A DNA stretch of 64,000 bases from Sphingorhabdus lacus (lineage in GTDB: Bacteria > Pseudomonadota > Alphaproteobacteria > Sphingomonadales > Sphingomonadaceae), in the NCBI RefSeq assembly GCF_009768975.1, contig NZ_CP035733.1, positions 2,333,501-2,397,500 of the forward strand, written 5' to 3'. Both the position numbers and the translations under genes were made by a program. Below the pieces are notes generated by a model. The model was not told where the DNA came from, did no database searches, and was given only the letters and a program-made list of their open reading frames with translations. Below, piece after piece: positions 1 through 9,281 of the stretch; the first letter of the stretch is position 1, and each line of letters opens with the position of its first letter.

Positions 1-2
1 CG

Positions 3-545
3 GTTCCAGTTCCACCGGCATCTGCCCTGCCCGAAAACATCCTGCACCTTGATCTGTCGACGGGTGGCCGGGTTACGATCCAGCTTTATCCCGAAATTGC
101 GCCTGCACATGTGGACCGGATCAAGACCCTTGCGCGTCAGGGCTTTTACAATGGTGTCGTCTTCCACCGGGTGATTGACGGATTCATGGCGCAAACAGGC
201 GACCCGACGGGCACAGGCCAGGGCGGCTCGCCGCTTCCCGATTTGAAGGCCGAATTCAACAAAATGCCCCATTTGCGCGGCACGGTGTCGATGGCACGGG
301 CCACCGAACCCGATTCGGCCAACAGCCAGTTCTTCATCTGCTTCCAGCCACGCTTCAGTCTGGACAATAAATATACGGTCTTCGGACGGGTCATGTCCGG
401 AATGCAGTTTGTAGACGCGATCGAACGCGGCGAACCGCCAGCGACGCCTAGTACGGTCTTGCAGGCATCAATCGCTGCCGACAATGTTCCGCCCAAATTG
501 CCGGCAGCACCCCAGATCATGGTTGATCCGATACCGGGATCCTGA
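3..545 (+). CDS. Cyclophilin-type peptidyl-prolyl cis-trans isomerase (5' partial)
   Basis: Catalyses cis-trans isomerisation of Xaa-Pro bonds during protein folding. The reading frame is open to the left edge of the window, so the N-terminus (probably a signal peptide) is missing and the GTG at 111 is internal. The visible 180 residues carry the cyclophilin core: ITxQLYPEIAP-like strand, FHRVIDGFMAQTGDP with the catalytic Arg, the GTGQGG loop, and NSQFFICF. An Ala/Pro-rich stretch before the core suggests an exported, periplasmic form, but this is inference because the start is not seen. It ends 18 bp before queA on the same strand, so the two are probably co-transcribed. Confidence 0.93.
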   Translation, partial: VPVPPASALPENILHLDLSTGGRVTIQLYPEIAPAHVDRIKTLARQGFYNGVVFHRVIDGFMAQTGDPTGTGQGGSPLPDLKAEFNKMPHLRGTVSMARATEPDSANSQFFICFQPRFSLDNKYTVFGRVMSGMQFVDAIERGEPPATPSTVLQASIAADNVPPKLPAAPQIMVDPIPGS

Positions 546-563
546 TTATCTGGCTTGCCTGCA

Positions 564-1595
564 ATGCGTGTTGACCTGTTTGATTTTGATTTACCCGCCG
601 AGCGGATCGCTCTTCGACCGGTCGCACCGCGCGATTCCGCGCGGATGCTGCATATCCACGGGCAGCAGGGCCTGACCGACCATGTCGTGCGCGACCTGCC
701 GGACCTGCTTCGCAAAGGCGATTGCCTGATTTTCAACGACACACGCGTCATTCCGGCGCAGTTGGAGGGCACAAGGGGCGACGCCAAAATCGGGGCCACC
801 TTGCACAAGCGTATCGATCTGCGCCGGTGGCAGGCCTTTATCCGCAACGCCAAACGCCTGCGGGTCGGGGAGAGTGTCGATTTCGGGCGCGATGTCGTGG
901 CTGTCGCCGAAGAGCGGCATGAGGACGGAAGTTTCACGCTCTATTTCGAAGGCGACGATCCGGTCGAACTGTTGCTCGAACGCGCGGGCACCATGCCGTT
1001 GCCTCCCTATATTGCGGGGAAGCGTCCAACCGATGAACGCGATGCGCAGGATTACCAGACCATGTTCGCCAAAAAGGATGGCGCGGTGGCGGCGCCCACG
1101 GCATCGCTTCATTTTACGCCCGAGTTGATGGCGGGGATCGAGGCAGCGGGGATCGAGACAGCGACGCTGACGCTGCATGTCGGGGCGGGCACCTTTCTGC
1201 CGGTGAAGGCCGAGGATACGACCGAGCACCGGATGCACCATGAATGGGGGCAGATCGACGCCGACACGGCCTATCGCCTCAACAGCGTGCGCGAAAAGGG
1301 CGGGCGGTTGATTGCGGTGGGGACGACGTCGCTCCGGCTGATCGAAAGTGCGGCGGATGCGGATGGCACCATCAATCCCTTTTCGGGCGACACCGACATT
1401 TTCATTACGCCCGGCTATCGCTTCAAGGCGATCCAGGGCCTGATGACCAATTTCCACCTGCCGAAATCGACGCTGTTCATGCTGGTCAGCGCGCTGATGG
1501 GGCGCGAGACGATGCAGGCGGCTTATGCGCATGCCATCGCCAACGACTATCGCTTCTACAGCTATGGGGACAGCAGCCTGCTCATCCCGGCTTAG
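564..1595 (+). CDS. queA: S-adenosylmethionine:tRNA ribosyltransferase-isomerase QueA
   Basis: Transfers and isomerises the ribosyl moiety of SAM onto 7-aminomethyl-7-deazaguanine in tRNA, making epoxyqueuosine in the queuosine pathway. The protein starts [11 protein letters not shown], the canonical QueA N-terminus; a TTG nine bases upstream is in frame but ATG 564 fits the family better. Family motifs include [64 protein letters not shown] and [19 protein letters not shown]. The length (343 residues) is normal. It follows the PPIase gene closely and converges on pyk with only 5 bp between stop codons. Confidence 0.97.
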   Translation: MRVDLFDFDLPAERIALRPVAPRDSARMLHIHGQQGLTDHVVRDLPDLLRKGDCLIFNDTRVIPAQLEGTRGDAKIGATLHKRIDLRRWQAFIRNAKRLRVGESVDFGRDVVAVAEERHEDGSFTLYFEGDDPVELLLERAGTMPLPPYIAGKRPTDERDAQDYQTMFAKKDGAVAAPTASLHFTPELMAGIEAAGIETATLTLHVGAGTFLPVKAEDTTEHRMHHEWGQIDADTAYRLNSVREKGGRLIAVGTTSLRLIESAADADGTINPFSGDTDIFITPGYRFKAIQGLMTNFHLPKSTLFMLVSALMGRETMQAAYAHAIANDYRFYSYGDSSLLIPA

Positions 1596-1600
1596 GCCTT

Positions 1601-3052
1601 TTAGTGACCCTTTAGCTCGTCCCCGGTCAGGCGGACGATGTGCAGCACATTGGTCGAGCCCGGCGTACCAAAGGGAACGCCCGCCATGATGATGATCCGC
1701 GCGCCTGCGGTACCCAGATGGTGGCGCAGCGCCATGCGGCGGCCCTTGGCGACCATTTCTTCGAAGCTGCCAATGTCCTTGGTCCGCACGCTATGCGCGC
1801 CCCAGAGCAAGCCCAGCCTGCGCGCGGTCGCGATATGCGATGTCAGGACGAGCACCGGCACCATCGGCCGTTCCCGCGCGATCCGCCGCGCGGTTGATCC
1901 GGACGAGGTGAAGCAGATGATCGCGCTCGTATCAATGGTCTGCACAATCTGCGCCGCAGACGCCGCGAGGGCATCGGCGGTGGTCGCATCGGCGCTGATC
2001 TTGGTGAACTGCACGCGGGCGTGGTAATCGGGGTCGCTTTCGACCTGCATCGCGATCCGGTCCATGATCGACACCGCCTCAATCGGCCAGGCCCCTGCGG
2101 CGGTCTCGGCCGACAACATGATCGCATCCGCCCCGTCATAAATCGCCGTAGCCACGTCCGACACTTCGGCGCGTGTGGGTGAGGGCGAGGTGATCATCGA
2201 CTCCAGCATCTGCGTGGCAACAACCACCGGCTTGCCCATCCGCCGTGCGGTGCTGACAATCCGTTTCTGCAAAGGCGGCACCTGTTCGGGCGGCAGTTCC
2301 ACGCCCAGATCACCGCGCGCCACCATCACCGCATCGGCCAGCTCCAAAATCTCCTCGAGCCGCCCGATCGCCGCCGGCTTTTCAATCTTCGCCAGCAACG
2401 ACGCCTTCCCGCCGATCAGCTTCTTGCCTTCGGCCACATCTTCGGGGCGCTGCACAAAGGACATCGCGATCCAGTCGACATGTTGCGAGACGGCAAAGGC
2501 AAGGTCCGACCTGTCCTTCTCTGTCAACGCAGCCACAGGCACCACCACATCGGGGACATTCAGCCCCTTGCGGTCGGACAGCATGCCGCCAACCTCAACC
2601 TGGGTCTCAATCCGCTGCGGGCTGACGTTCAGCACGCGCAGCACCATCTTGCCATCATCCAGCAACAGCCGGGTCTGCGGTTCCAGCGCGGCAAAGATTT
2701 CGGGATGCGGCAGATAGACGCGGCTCGCATCACCCGGCTTCGTATCGGCGTCCAATATGAACTTCGCGCCGGTTTTCAATTCGACCTTGCCGCCGGCAAA
2801 TTTGTCGATGCGCAATTTTGGACCCTGCAAATCGACGAGGATCGTGGTCGGCCGCGCATATTTCTTCTCAAGCCCGCGGATATGCTCGATCAGCTTCGCC
2901 TTGTCGGCTTGCTCGCCATGGCTCATGTTAATACGGAAGGCGTCGGCACCGGCAAGAAACAACTGTTCGATCATCTCGGGCGTATCGCTGGCCGGGCCAA
3001 GCGTGGCGAGAATACGCACCTTGCGGGCGCGTGGTTTCGTATAGTGAGTCAA
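1601..3052 (-). CDS. pyk: Pyruvate kinase
   Basis: Final step of glycolysis: phosphoenolpyruvate + ADP to pyruvate + ATP. The 483-residue protein has RKVRILATLGPAS at the N-terminus, RINMSHG, VDLQGPKLRI, the metal/substrate loop IEKPAAI, MVARGDLGVEL, the PK signature VVVATQMLESM and a normal C-terminal allosteric domain. The chosen start is a TTG at 3052 with GGAG about 7 bases upstream; no ATG gives a full N-terminus. It converges with queA. A divergent gap of about 95 bp separates it from the DUF1244 gene. Confidence 0.96.
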   Translation of the reverse strand: MTHYTKPRARKVRILATLGPASDTPEMIEQLFLAGADAFRINMSHGEQADKAKLIEHIRGLEKKYARPTTILVDLQGPKLRIDKFAGGKVELKTGAKFILDADTKPGDASRVYLPHPEIFAALEPQTRLLLDDGKMVLRVLNVSPQRIETQVEVGGMLSDRKGLNVPDVVVPVAALTEKDRSDLAFAVSQHVDWIAMSFVQRPEDVAEGKKLIGGKASLLAKIEKPAAIGRLEEILELADAVMVARGDLGVELPPEQVPPLQKRIVSTARRMGKPVVVATQMLESMITSPSPTRAEVSDVATAIYDGADAIMLSAETAAGAWPIEAVSIMDRIAMQVESDPDYHARVQFTKISADATTADALAASAAQIVQTIDTSAIICFTSSGSTARRIARERPMVPVLVLTSHIATARRLGLLWGAHSVRTKDIGSFEEMVAKGRRMALRHHLGTAGARIIIMAGVPFGTPGSTNVLHIVRLTGDELKGH

Positions 3053-3148
3053 GCATCCGCTCCGTTACTGGAAATCGTTTCGTAAGCGGCTATAGCACAT
3101 GGGAATCAAGGCGAAAGGCCTTCCCGTGACAAGAATAGGTATTCACCG

Positions 3149-3442
3149 ATGAAAGAACTGACCGACCACGCCGCAGCCGCTGCATTTCGCCGTCTCGTCG
3201 CACATTTGCAGCACCGGCACGACGCCGAAAATATCGACCTGATGGGTCTCGCCGGTTTCTGCCGCAACTGTTTGGCCGATTGGGTGATGGAAGCCGATGG
3301 CACCCTGACCAAGGACGAGGCACGCGAACTGATCCACGGCATGCCGGCCGCCGAATGGAAGACCCGCTACCAAAGCGAGGCGACACCGGAAAAGCTGCAA
3401 CGCATGCAGGAAAGCATAGCGAAGAATGCAGCGTCGCATTAA
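3149..3442 (+). CDS. DUF1244 domain protein
   Basis: A 97-residue cytosolic protein matching the DUF1244 family of small alphaproteobacterial proteins, recognised from RLVAHLQHRHDAENIDLMGL, GFCRNCLADW and a C-terminal GMPAAEWKTRYQ stretch. The function is unknown. CRNC could bind metal, but nothing else supports that. It is the first of a same-strand run of small genes (then GapR at 3509 and YbjQ at 3780), with a 66-bp gap to the next gene. Confidence 0.88.
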   Translation: MKELTDHAAAAAFRRLVAHLQHRHDAENIDLMGLAGFCRNCLADWVMEADGTLTKDEARELIHGMPAAEWKTRYQSEATPEKLQRMQESIAKNAASH

Positions 3443-3508
3443 GCGGGTGCCAATCTGATTCGGGCCGCCGACAACCATCGGCGCCCATCCAACTAACAGG
3501 AGAATATC

Positions 3509-3751
3509 ATGTCCGATGGCAATGTCGCCGCCGATCAATTGCGTCTTTTTATCGAGCGTATCGAGCGGCTGGAAGAAGAGAAAAAGGGCATCGCCGACGA
3601 TATTCGCGATGTCTACAGCGAAGCGAAAAGCCAGGGCTATGATCCCAAAATCATGCGCCAGATTGTCCGCCTGCGTAAAATGAGCAACGATGACCGGCAG
3701 GAGATGGAAGCCGTTCTCGACACTTACAAGTCGGCGCTGGGTCTGGCATAA
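3509..3751 (+). CDS. gapR: GapR-family (DUF2312) nucleoid-associated protein
   Basis: An 80-residue protein matching DUF2312. Its Caulobacter member GapR binds AT-rich, overtwisted DNA ahead of replication and transcription and stimulates topoisomerases. Visible features are a long N-terminal amphipathic helix ([20 protein letters not shown]) typical of the coiled-coil dimer, and the conserved [19 protein letters not shown] and VRLRKM segments. AGGAG lies just before ATG 3509. By homology it should act on the chromosome; the symbol is assigned by family, not by demonstrated orthology. Confidence 0.9.
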   Translation: MSDGNVAADQLRLFIERIERLEEEKKGIADDIRDVYSEAKSQGYDPKIMRQIVRLRKMSNDDRQEMEAVLDTYKSALGLA

Positions 3752-3779
3752 AGGGTCACCCCCAAAAAGGAGATTCCTT

Positions 3780-4100
3780 ATGCTGATGACCACCACCTCC
3801 ACCATCGAAGGCCAACCCGTCCGCGAATATCTTGGCGTTGTAACGGGCGAAGTCATTGTCGGCGCCAACATCTTCAAGGATTTGTTCGCCGGTATCCGCG
3901 ACATCGTCGGCGGCCGCTCGGGCGCTTATGAAAACTCCCTGCGCGACGCCCGTCAGACCGCGCTTGCCGAACTGGCCGACGAAGCCCGCAATCTGGGCGC
4001 GAACGCCGTCATCGGCATCGACCTGGATTATGAGGTGCTGGGCAAGGAAGGATCGATGCTGATGGTCACCGCATCGGGCACAGCGGTGAAGCTGGGTTAG
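3780..4100 (+). CDS. YbjQ-family (UPF0145) putative heavy-metal-binding protein
   Basis: A 106-residue protein with the YbjQ fold pattern: [33 protein letters not shown], then a helix rich in Ala/Arg, and [14 protein letters not shown]. Members form pentameric rings and were named heavy-metal-binding from structure; the physiological role is unsettled. ATG 3780 was chosen because it follows AAAAAGGAG at the right distance; a longer frame upstream overlaps gapR and is unlikely. It lies 28 bp after gapR, probably in the same transcript. Confidence 0.88.
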   Translation: MLMTTTSTIEGQPVREYLGVVTGEVIVGANIFKDLFAGIRDIVGGRSGAYENSLRDARQTALAELADEARNLGANAVIGIDLDYEVLGKEGSMLMVTASGTAVKLG

Positions 4101-4126
4101 CGCTGAGCCGCGGGCAATAATCGACG

Positions 4127-4849
4127 GTGAAAGATACTCTAAAAGCTGCCTGCAGGCTTGCATTTTCCGGTGCAATTCCAGCATGGCTCTGGATATTGTA
4201 TCTTATTGTCTATCTACCTTTCGCCCTGATTGAACTCTACCCCGCCCCAGCCTCAAATTCGGATCGGGACAATTGGTATCTCGTCTTGGGTATCGCCGGT
4301 GTGACGCTCAGTATTTGGACCTATTGGTTGTTGAGCCGGAAGCTGGTCGAAACGCCTATGAACCCGCAAGGTTCATTTGGCGGATGGTTCCTTTGGACAT
4401 TTTTATTCGGACTTCTGTTCACCGGAGGAGCGGAAATCATGTCCTATATGATCGGGCACTTTGATGAAGAGGCTGGCTATTGGAGTGATGCGCTCTTCAG
4501 GCTGATATTAAGTACCGCAGCATTGCCTTTTCTGGTTCATGCGATGCGGCGTGCATCCCGTTTAGCGCACATCACTTTGCAAGATACGCTCGAAAATGGA
4601 CGGGCTGTTTTTGACAATCTTCGTAGCGCCTATTTTATTTTTTCGATCTTCCCCATTCTCTGCCTTCACGCGATCCCTTTGATTGCCGAAAATGTCTCCT
4701 CGCCAGCCGCCCTCGCCGGTATCGCCTTCGTCAATTGGGCTTTGTGGACGGTTTCGAGTATCGGGGAGACAGCAATTGCAGCGCTGGGACATCACCAGAT
4801 TGAATCCCGGATAGCTGAACAGTTGCCCTCGACCCCGTCCCTGATGTAA
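4127..4849 (+). CDS. Hypothetical integral membrane protein
   Basis: A 240-residue protein that I do not recognise. It has about six predicted membrane segments (for example [39 protein letters not shown], a [14 protein letters not shown] segment, and two near the C-terminus). The start is GTG 4127; no strong Shine-Dalgarno is visible. Codon choice and base composition are clearly AT-richer than the flanking ybjQ and yebC genes, which suggests a separate history. It resembles a DUF2569-like small membrane protein in size and layout, but no motif was found to confirm this. Confidence 0.7.
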   Translation: MKDTLKAACRLAFSGAIPAWLWILYLIVYLPFALIELYPAPASNSDRDNWYLVLGIAGVTLSIWTYWLLSRKLVETPMNPQGSFGGWFLWTFLFGLLFTGGAEIMSYMIGHFDEEAGYWSDALFRLILSTAALPFLVHAMRRASRLAHITLQDTLENGRAVFDNLRSAYFIFSIFPILCLHAIPLIAENVSSPAALAGIAFVNWALWTVSSIGETAIAALGHHQIESRIAEQLPSTPSLM

Positions 4850-4862
4850 GGGCGCGCCTTCA

Positions 4863-4877
4863 GTTCACTTTAGCTTC
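4863..4877 (+). promoter_or_regulatory. Degenerate SOS (LexA) box before yebC-ruvC
   Basis: The sequence reads GTTC-N7-CTTC, one base away from the alphaproteobacterial LexA consensus GTTC-N7-GTTC. It ends 13 bp before the yebC start codon. Two perfect copies of the consensus exist elsewhere in this window, before ruvA and at imuA. Weak on its own. Confidence 0.35.
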
Positions 4878-4890
4878 AAAGAAAAGAGCC

Positions 4891-5634
4891 ATGGCAGGCC
4901 ATAGTAAATTCAAAAATATCCAACACCGCAAAGGCGCGCAGGATAAGAAACGTTCGGCCCAATTTTCCAAGCTGAGCCGCGAAATCACCGTTGCGGCCAA
5001 GATGGGGATGCCCGATCCCGACATGAACCCACGCCTTCGGCTGGCGGTCAACGCGGCCAAGGCGCAGTCGATGCCCAAGGACAATATCCAGCGCGCGATT
5101 GACAAGGCGAATGCCGCCGGCGGCGAAGATTATGAAGAGGTGCGCTACGAAGGCTATGGTCCGGGCGGCGTTGCTGTCATCGTCGAGGCGCTGACCGACA
5201 ACCGCAACCGTACGGCGACGAATGTGCGCACGGCATTCAGCAAGAATGGCGGCAATCTGGGTGCGTCAGGTGCGGTGAGCCACGGGTTCGACCGTATGGG
5301 CCTGATCACCTATCCCGCAAGTGCCGGCGATGCCGACCATGTGTTCGAGGCCGCGCTTGAGGCGGGCGCCGAAGATGTGGAATCGGGCGAAGACGAACAC
5401 AGCATCTGGACGGCGATGGACAGCCTGCACGAAGTTTCGAAGGCACTCGAGGCGACCCTTGGCGAAGCCGAGAGCGCGAAGCTTGCCTGGAAACCGCAAA
5501 TCCTCGTGGAAGTTGACGAAGCCAATGCCGCGACCCTGTTGAAGATGATCGACGCGCTGGAAGACGATGATGATGTTCAGACGGTCTGGGGCAATTACGA
5601 CATGTCCGACGAGGTCATGGCGAAGCTTGGCTAA
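4891..5634 (+). CDS. yebC: YebC/PmpR-family transcriptional regulator / translation factor
   Basis: A 247-residue protein of the YebC/TACO1 family, which acts as a DNA-binding regulator in some bacteria and as a ribosome-associated factor for proline-rich stretches in others. The start [21 protein letters not shown] is diagnostic, as are [51 protein letters not shown] and [13 protein letters not shown]. As is common, it lies directly upstream of ruvC, here with a repeat-containing gap of about 100 bp. A degenerate LexA box lies just before it. Confidence 0.95.
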   Translation: MAGHSKFKNIQHRKGAQDKKRSAQFSKLSREITVAAKMGMPDPDMNPRLRLAVNAAKAQSMPKDNIQRAIDKANAAGGEDYEEVRYEGYGPGGVAVIVEALTDNRNRTATNVRTAFSKNGGNLGASGAVSHGFDRMGLITYPASAGDADHVFEAALEAGAEDVESGEDEHSIWTAMDSLHEVSKALEATLGEAESAKLAWKPQILVEVDEANAATLLKMIDALEDDDDVQTVWGNYDMSDEVMAKLG

Positions 5635-5644
5635 GCACCCAGTG

Positions 5645-5724
5645 CCGTTCGCATCGAGCCCAGTCGAGATGCCGCTATGTCGCGCACGACCGATCGCTGT
5701 CTCGACTTCGCTCGACACGAACGG
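5645..5724. repeat. REP-like inverted repeat pair between yebC and ruvC
   Basis: Two 25-bp units face each other at 5645-5669 and 5700-5724. The second, reverse-complemented, matches the first at 21 of 25 positions (shared core GTTCG..TCGAGC..AGTCGAGA). Each unit can itself fold around TCGA...TCGA. The layout is that of a BIME-type pair of extragenic palindromes. The pair lies wholly between the yebC stop and the ruvC ATG and would form a long hairpin in the yebC-ruvC mRNA. Confidence 0.75.
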
Positions 5725-5733
5725 ATTTCGGGT

Positions 5734-6204
5734 ATGATCATCCTCGGACTTGACCCCGGCCTGGGTACAACCGGCTGGGGCGTCATTCGCAAGGAAGGCA
5801 ACCGCCTTTCCCACATCGACAATGGCGAGATTGAAACGGACGCCAAATTGCCGCTGGCAAACCGCCTGTTGCTGCTTGATGCCAAGCTGAATGCCGTAAT
5901 CGACAGCTTCCGTCCCGATGCCGTGGCGGTCGAAGAAGTGTTCGTGAACAAAAACCCGCAATCCACCTTAAAGCTGGGTCAGGCGCGCGGGGTCGTTCTG
6001 CTCGGGGCCGCAAAGGCGCGGGTCATTGTAACCGAATATGCCGCACGGCTGGTGAAGAAATCGGTCGTTGGCACAGGCAAGGCGGATAAGGAACAAATCC
6101 AGGCGATGCTGCGCATCTTGCTACCGGGCCTCAAACTGGCCGGACCGGATGCCGCCGATGCCCTGGCCGTGGCGATTACCCACGCCCATCATATGCGGGG
6201 TTAA
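5734..6204 (+). CDS. ruvC: Crossover junction endodeoxyribonuclease RuvC
   Basis: Holliday-junction resolvase working with RuvAB in recombinational repair. The protein starts [17 protein letters not shown], with the first catalytic Asp. Other acidic active-site residues are in [11 protein letters not shown] and [14 protein letters not shown] near the C-terminus. At 156 residues it is full length. An in-frame ATG at 5677 would add 19 residues, but these are encoded by an intergenic repeat, so ATG 5734 is preferred. The gene converges with the reverse gene at 6209. Confidence 0.96.
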   Translation: MIILGLDPGLGTTGWGVIRKEGNRLSHIDNGEIETDAKLPLANRLLLLDAKLNAVIDSFRPDAVAVEEVFVNKNPQSTLKLGQARGVVLLGAAKARVIVTEYAARLVKKSVVGTGKADKEQIQAMLRILLPGLKLAGPDAADALAVAITHAHHMRG

Positions 6205-6208
6205 AAAA

Positions 6209-7030
6209 CTAACGTAACCCGAGCTGGTTTTGCTCGAAATCCTCTAATGCCTTCAAGGCCATAATTCCTTCGGTGACCACGCGCTTGGCCGTTTCGATCT
6301 TGTCCGACGTTTGCGCTTGCGGGCTTATTGCAAAGGCATAGGCCCCTGCGCCATTGCGCAAAGCAGTCCGCTGCGCTTGCAGGGCCGCTTGGGTGTCGGC
6401 CGGCAACTGCTTGATGATATCGCTAATCCACGGATCTTCTACGCCGCGCAAATAGGCGCGCACGCTGTTCGCGACGATCTCCGTCGTATTTTGCTGCAGA
6501 TAAGCGGCCTTGGCCTTGGCCGCATAGGCGGCGGCAACATCGAAGACAAAGGCAGGATCATGTCCCGCAAGGGCAATCGCCTTGTCCGCCAACGGAACCC
6601 CAGCAGCAAGATCCTTTTCAAACACCCGATAACTCGCACGCGCCCCCAGCAAGGCTATTTGCGTAGCGCCAATGGACCGTTTTCCACCAAACAGGATATT
6701 GCCGCTGGCTGTGCCGGTAAACACATCCTTTTCTGAAAGCGGGGGCGTGGTCAGGGCAACGAGTTCCGCTTCGGCCAACGCATTTTGCTGCATGGCTTGC
6801 AGAAGCTGGAACCTGCGAAACCGCGATTTTGCGATCTTGAATGGGGTCTGGTCGGGCACTTGAGCGCAGGCGAGTAGCAAATCGGTCGCTTTGCTGTTGG
6901 GTCCGATCATCATCATGACCTCAGCCTCGTTGCAAGGCTTGGCCTCTTCCGGATTGGGTGTTTGGGCCTGGCCCTGCTGTGCCATAACCAACGCCGCGAT
7001 TAAAAGTCCCGTTCTATGTATCCTGCGCAT
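6209..7030 (-). CDS. Hypothetical exported protein, helical-repeat type
   Basis: A 273-residue protein that I do not recognise. The N-terminus MRRIHRTGLLIAALVMAQQGQA is a typical Sec signal peptide with cleavage near QAQ-T, so it is probably periplasmic. The rest is Ala-rich and helical (ADKAIALAGHDPAFVFDVAAAYAAKAKAAYL), similar to TPR-like solenoids, but no clear repeat register is seen. It is transcribed away from ruvA; the SOS box at 7093 lies in the shared upstream region, so it could also be affected by LexA. This is inference. Confidence 0.75.
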   Translation of the reverse strand: MRRIHRTGLLIAALVMAQQGQAQTPNPEEAKPCNEAEVMMMIGPNSKATDLLLACAQVPDQTPFKIAKSRFRRFQLLQAMQQNALAEAELVALTTPPLSEKDVFTGTASGNILFGGKRSIGATQIALLGARASYRVFEKDLAAGVPLADKAIALAGHDPAFVFDVAAAYAAKAKAAYLQQNTTEIVANSVRAYLRGVEDPWISDIIKQLPADTQAALQAQRTALRNGAGAYAFAISPQAQTSDKIETAKRVVTEGIMALKALEDFEQNQLGLR

Positions 7031-7092
7031 AAGCCCCCCAGCCTGTACTCTTCCGATAGCTCCCTAAAGTGCAGAAGGGAAGTCCAAGCAAA

Positions 7093-7107
7093 GTTCGCAT
7101 CTTGTTC
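7093..7107 (+). promoter_or_regulatory. SOS (LexA) box upstream of ruvA
   Basis: A perfect GTTC-N7-GTTC direct repeat, the LexA operator consensus known from alphaproteobacteria. It lies 57 bp upstream of the ruvA ATG and 62 bp from the divergent gene start at 7030. ruvAB are classical SOS genes in many bacteria, which supports the call. Confidence 0.8.
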
Positions 7108-7164
7108 TCTTTTTCTTGCCCTCGAGTCTACGCCGCGCTAACCATTAGATATGAAGGGGCAGGC

Positions 7165-7773
7165 ATGATCGCAAAGCTATATGGCCGGATTGACGAAACG
7201 GGCGTGGACCATCTGGTCATCGACGTAAATGGCGTCGGCTATCTGGTGCAAGCAAGCGCGCGGACATTGGCGGCGCTTGGAAAGGCCGACGACTTCGCTA
7301 CCGTATTCACCGAAATGCAGGTCAGCGAGAACGACATGCGCCTCATCGGCTTTGCCACCCGCGAAGAGCGCGACTGGTTCCGCCTTTTGACAGGGGTGCA
7401 GGGTGTGGGCGGCAAGGTGGGGCTTGCGATATTGTCCGCCATCGAACCACAGGATCTCGCGCTTGCGATTGGTAGCGGCGACGCCGCGATGGTCGCGCGC
7501 GCCAATGGCGTCGGGCCAAAACTCGCCAGCCGGATTGTCAATGAATTGAAGGATAAGGTCGGCGCGCTTGCGGGAATTGGCGGCGGGGCAAAACTGATGT
7601 CTGGTGGAACGGCCAGCGGCGGCCATGCGGGCGATGCCCTGTCGGCGCTTGCCAATCTTGGCTTCAAACCCGGCGAGGCGGGGGCTGCCGTGGCCTTGGC
7701 GGTCGAGGAATTGGGGGCGGATGCGAGTTTGGATGCGCTAGTCCGGCTGGCGTTGAAGAAGGCTTCACGATGA
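7165..7773 (+). CDS. ruvA: Holliday junction branch migration protein RuvA
   Basis: Tetrameric Holliday-junction-binding subunit that recruits the RuvB motor. It starts [28 protein letters not shown], the OB-fold domain. The helix-hairpin-helix domain contains [17 protein letters not shown] and [19 protein letters not shown]-terminal domain III follows a Gly/Ser linker. The length is 202 residues. A longer frame opens at 7069, but ATG 7165 matches the family. The stop overlaps the ruvB ATG by 4 bp (ATGA), so translation is coupled. A perfect SOS box lies upstream. Confidence 0.97.
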   Translation: MIAKLYGRIDETGVDHLVIDVNGVGYLVQASARTLAALGKADDFATVFTEMQVSENDMRLIGFATREERDWFRLLTGVQGVGGKVGLAILSAIEPQDLALAIGSGDAAMVARANGVGPKLASRIVNELKDKVGALAGIGGGAKLMSGGTASGGHAGDALSALANLGFKPGEAGAAVALAVEELGADASLDALVRLALKKASR

Positions 7774-8795
7774 ACCCAGATGAACGCCTAACCACGCCCG
7801 ACAAGCGCCCAGAAGATATGGATACTGCGCTGCGTCCGAAGACGCTTGCCGAATTTGTGGGACAAGCCGCGGCACGGGATAATTTGCGGGTATTTATCGA
7901 GGCAGCGAAAGGTCGCGGGCAACCCCTTGACCATGTCCTGTTTTTCGGACCACCGGGCTTGGGCAAGACCACATTGGCGCAAATTGTGGCCAAGGAAATG
8001 GGTGTCGGGTTCCGCGCGACGTCAGGTCCGGTCATTGCAAAATCAGGCGATCTGGCCGCGCTGCTGACCAATTTGGAAGATGGCGACGTCTTGTTCATCG
8101 ACGAAATCCACCGGCTAAGTCCGGTGGTCGAGGAAATTCTCTATCCTGCCATGGAGGACCGCGCGCTTGATATCATGATCGGCGAAGGGCCATCGGCGCG
8201 GTCGGTGCGGATCGATTTGCCCGCCTTCACGCTGGTCGGGGCGACAACGCGGCAGGGACTGCTCACGACGCCGTTGCGCGACCGTTTCGGCATTCCGGTG
8301 CGGCTGAATTTCTACACCCATGCCGAACTGGAACTGGTTGTGACCCGCGCTGCCCGCTTGCTCGATCTGGGCATTGCGCCCGACGGTGCGAATGAGATTG
8401 CTAAGCGCGCACGAGGGACACCCCGCATCGCAGGTCGTTTGCTGCGCCGTGTGCGCGACTTCGCCAATGTTGCAGGCGAACCGGTGGTCACCGCAAAAAT
8501 TGCGGACGCCGCACTTAACCGGTTGGAGGTCGATGCGCTGGGACTGGATGCCATGGACCGGCGGTATCTGCACATGATTGCCGATATTTACCGGGGCGGT
8601 CCGGTCGGTGTCGAGGCGCTAGCCGCCGGTTTGTCGGAACCACGCGATACAATCGAGGATGTGGTGGAACCCTATCTGTTGCAACTCGGCCTCATCGCCC
8701 GCACCGCGCGTGGCCGAGCGCTCAATGCCCCGGGATGGAAGCATCTGGGCCTCAACCCGCCTGCCGGTTCGCAGGACGGGTTGTTTGATAAATGA
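7770..8795 (+). CDS. ruvB: Holliday junction branch migration ATPase RuvB
   Basis: AAA+ motor that drives branch migration of Holliday junctions with RuvA. The 341-residue protein has [15 protein letters not shown], Walker [12 protein letters not shown], Walker [10 protein letters not shown], the sensor I region [18 protein letters not shown] with the arginine finger, and a C-terminal winged-helix domain ([19 protein letters not shown]). It overlaps ruvA by 4 bp and the downstream lipoprotein gene by 4 bp, so three genes are coupled. Confidence 0.97.
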   Translation: MNPDERLTTPDKRPEDMDTALRPKTLAEFVGQAAARDNLRVFIEAAKGRGQPLDHVLFFGPPGLGKTTLAQIVAKEMGVGFRATSGPVIAKSGDLAALLTNLEDGDVLFIDEIHRLSPVVEEILYPAMEDRALDIMIGEGPSARSVRIDLPAFTLVGATTRQGLLTTPLRDRFGIPVRLNFYTHAELELVVTRAARLLDLGIAPDGANEIAKRARGTPRIAGRLLRRVRDFANVAGEPVVTAKIADAALNRLEVDALGLDAMDRRYLHMIADIYRGGPVGVEALAAGLSEPRDTIEDVVEPYLLQLGLIARTARGRALNAPGWKHLGLNPPAGSQDGLFDK

Positions 8796-9184
8796 AACGT
8801 GGTGCCCTGACTTTAATCGCTCTTATGATATCGGGTTGCAGTGTGCCAAGAATGATCGAGCCTCATTGTGGCCGACCGTCGGATGTCTGGGTTCCCGCAG
8901 AAAGCATCCCGTCACCGCATCAGATAGTCGAACATAAAATCGAAGTCACACACAGCGGCCATGTTTTATTAAACGAAGCCGCTATTGACACTCAGGGACT
9001 TGAAGCATTTTTAGCGCAAGAAGAGAGAAAGCGCCCGATGCTTCCTTATCTCTATTTTGACTTTGACGCCCATGCTGATTGTGTTGTGGTCAAGGAAACA
9101 CGCGCACTCATAGAAAGATCTGGAATATGCAGGGAGGGCTACTGCATTACCGGTGATGATGGTGAATATCCGCCAAGGGAATGA
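8792..9184 (+). CDS. Small putative lipoprotein
   Basis: A 130-residue protein, not recognised. The N-terminus [17 protein letters not shown] fits a lipoprotein signal with lipobox ISGC. The mature part has four further Cys residues (at HCGRP, DCVVV, GICREG and GYCITG), which may form disulfides. The start overlaps the ruvB stop by 4 bp. Codon use is AT-richer than in ruvB or the Tol-Pal genes, suggesting a later insertion between the two conserved blocks. Confidence 0.7.
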   Translation: MKRGALTLIALMISGCSVPRMIEPHCGRPSDVWVPAESIPSPHQIVEHKIEVTHSGHVLLNEAAIDTQGLEAFLAQEERKRPMLPYLYFDFDAHADCVVVKETRALIERSGICREGYCITGDDGEYPPRE

Positions 9185-9281
9185 GATCGACAGGCAGAGC
9201 GACTCTTTCAGGCGATAAGTTGAGGATTTGCGGGCCAAACCCCCTTTCGGTCTGTGAATCCTTGCGGTAAGCCGTTGACCA

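Noticed and set aside
591..1532. A 313-residue minus-strand open frame
   Set aside because: It is antisense to queA, whose coding sequence is secure.
5677..5733. Upstream extension of ruvC by 19 codons
   Set aside because: These codons are part of the inverted repeat; RuvC proteins start at MIILGLDPG.
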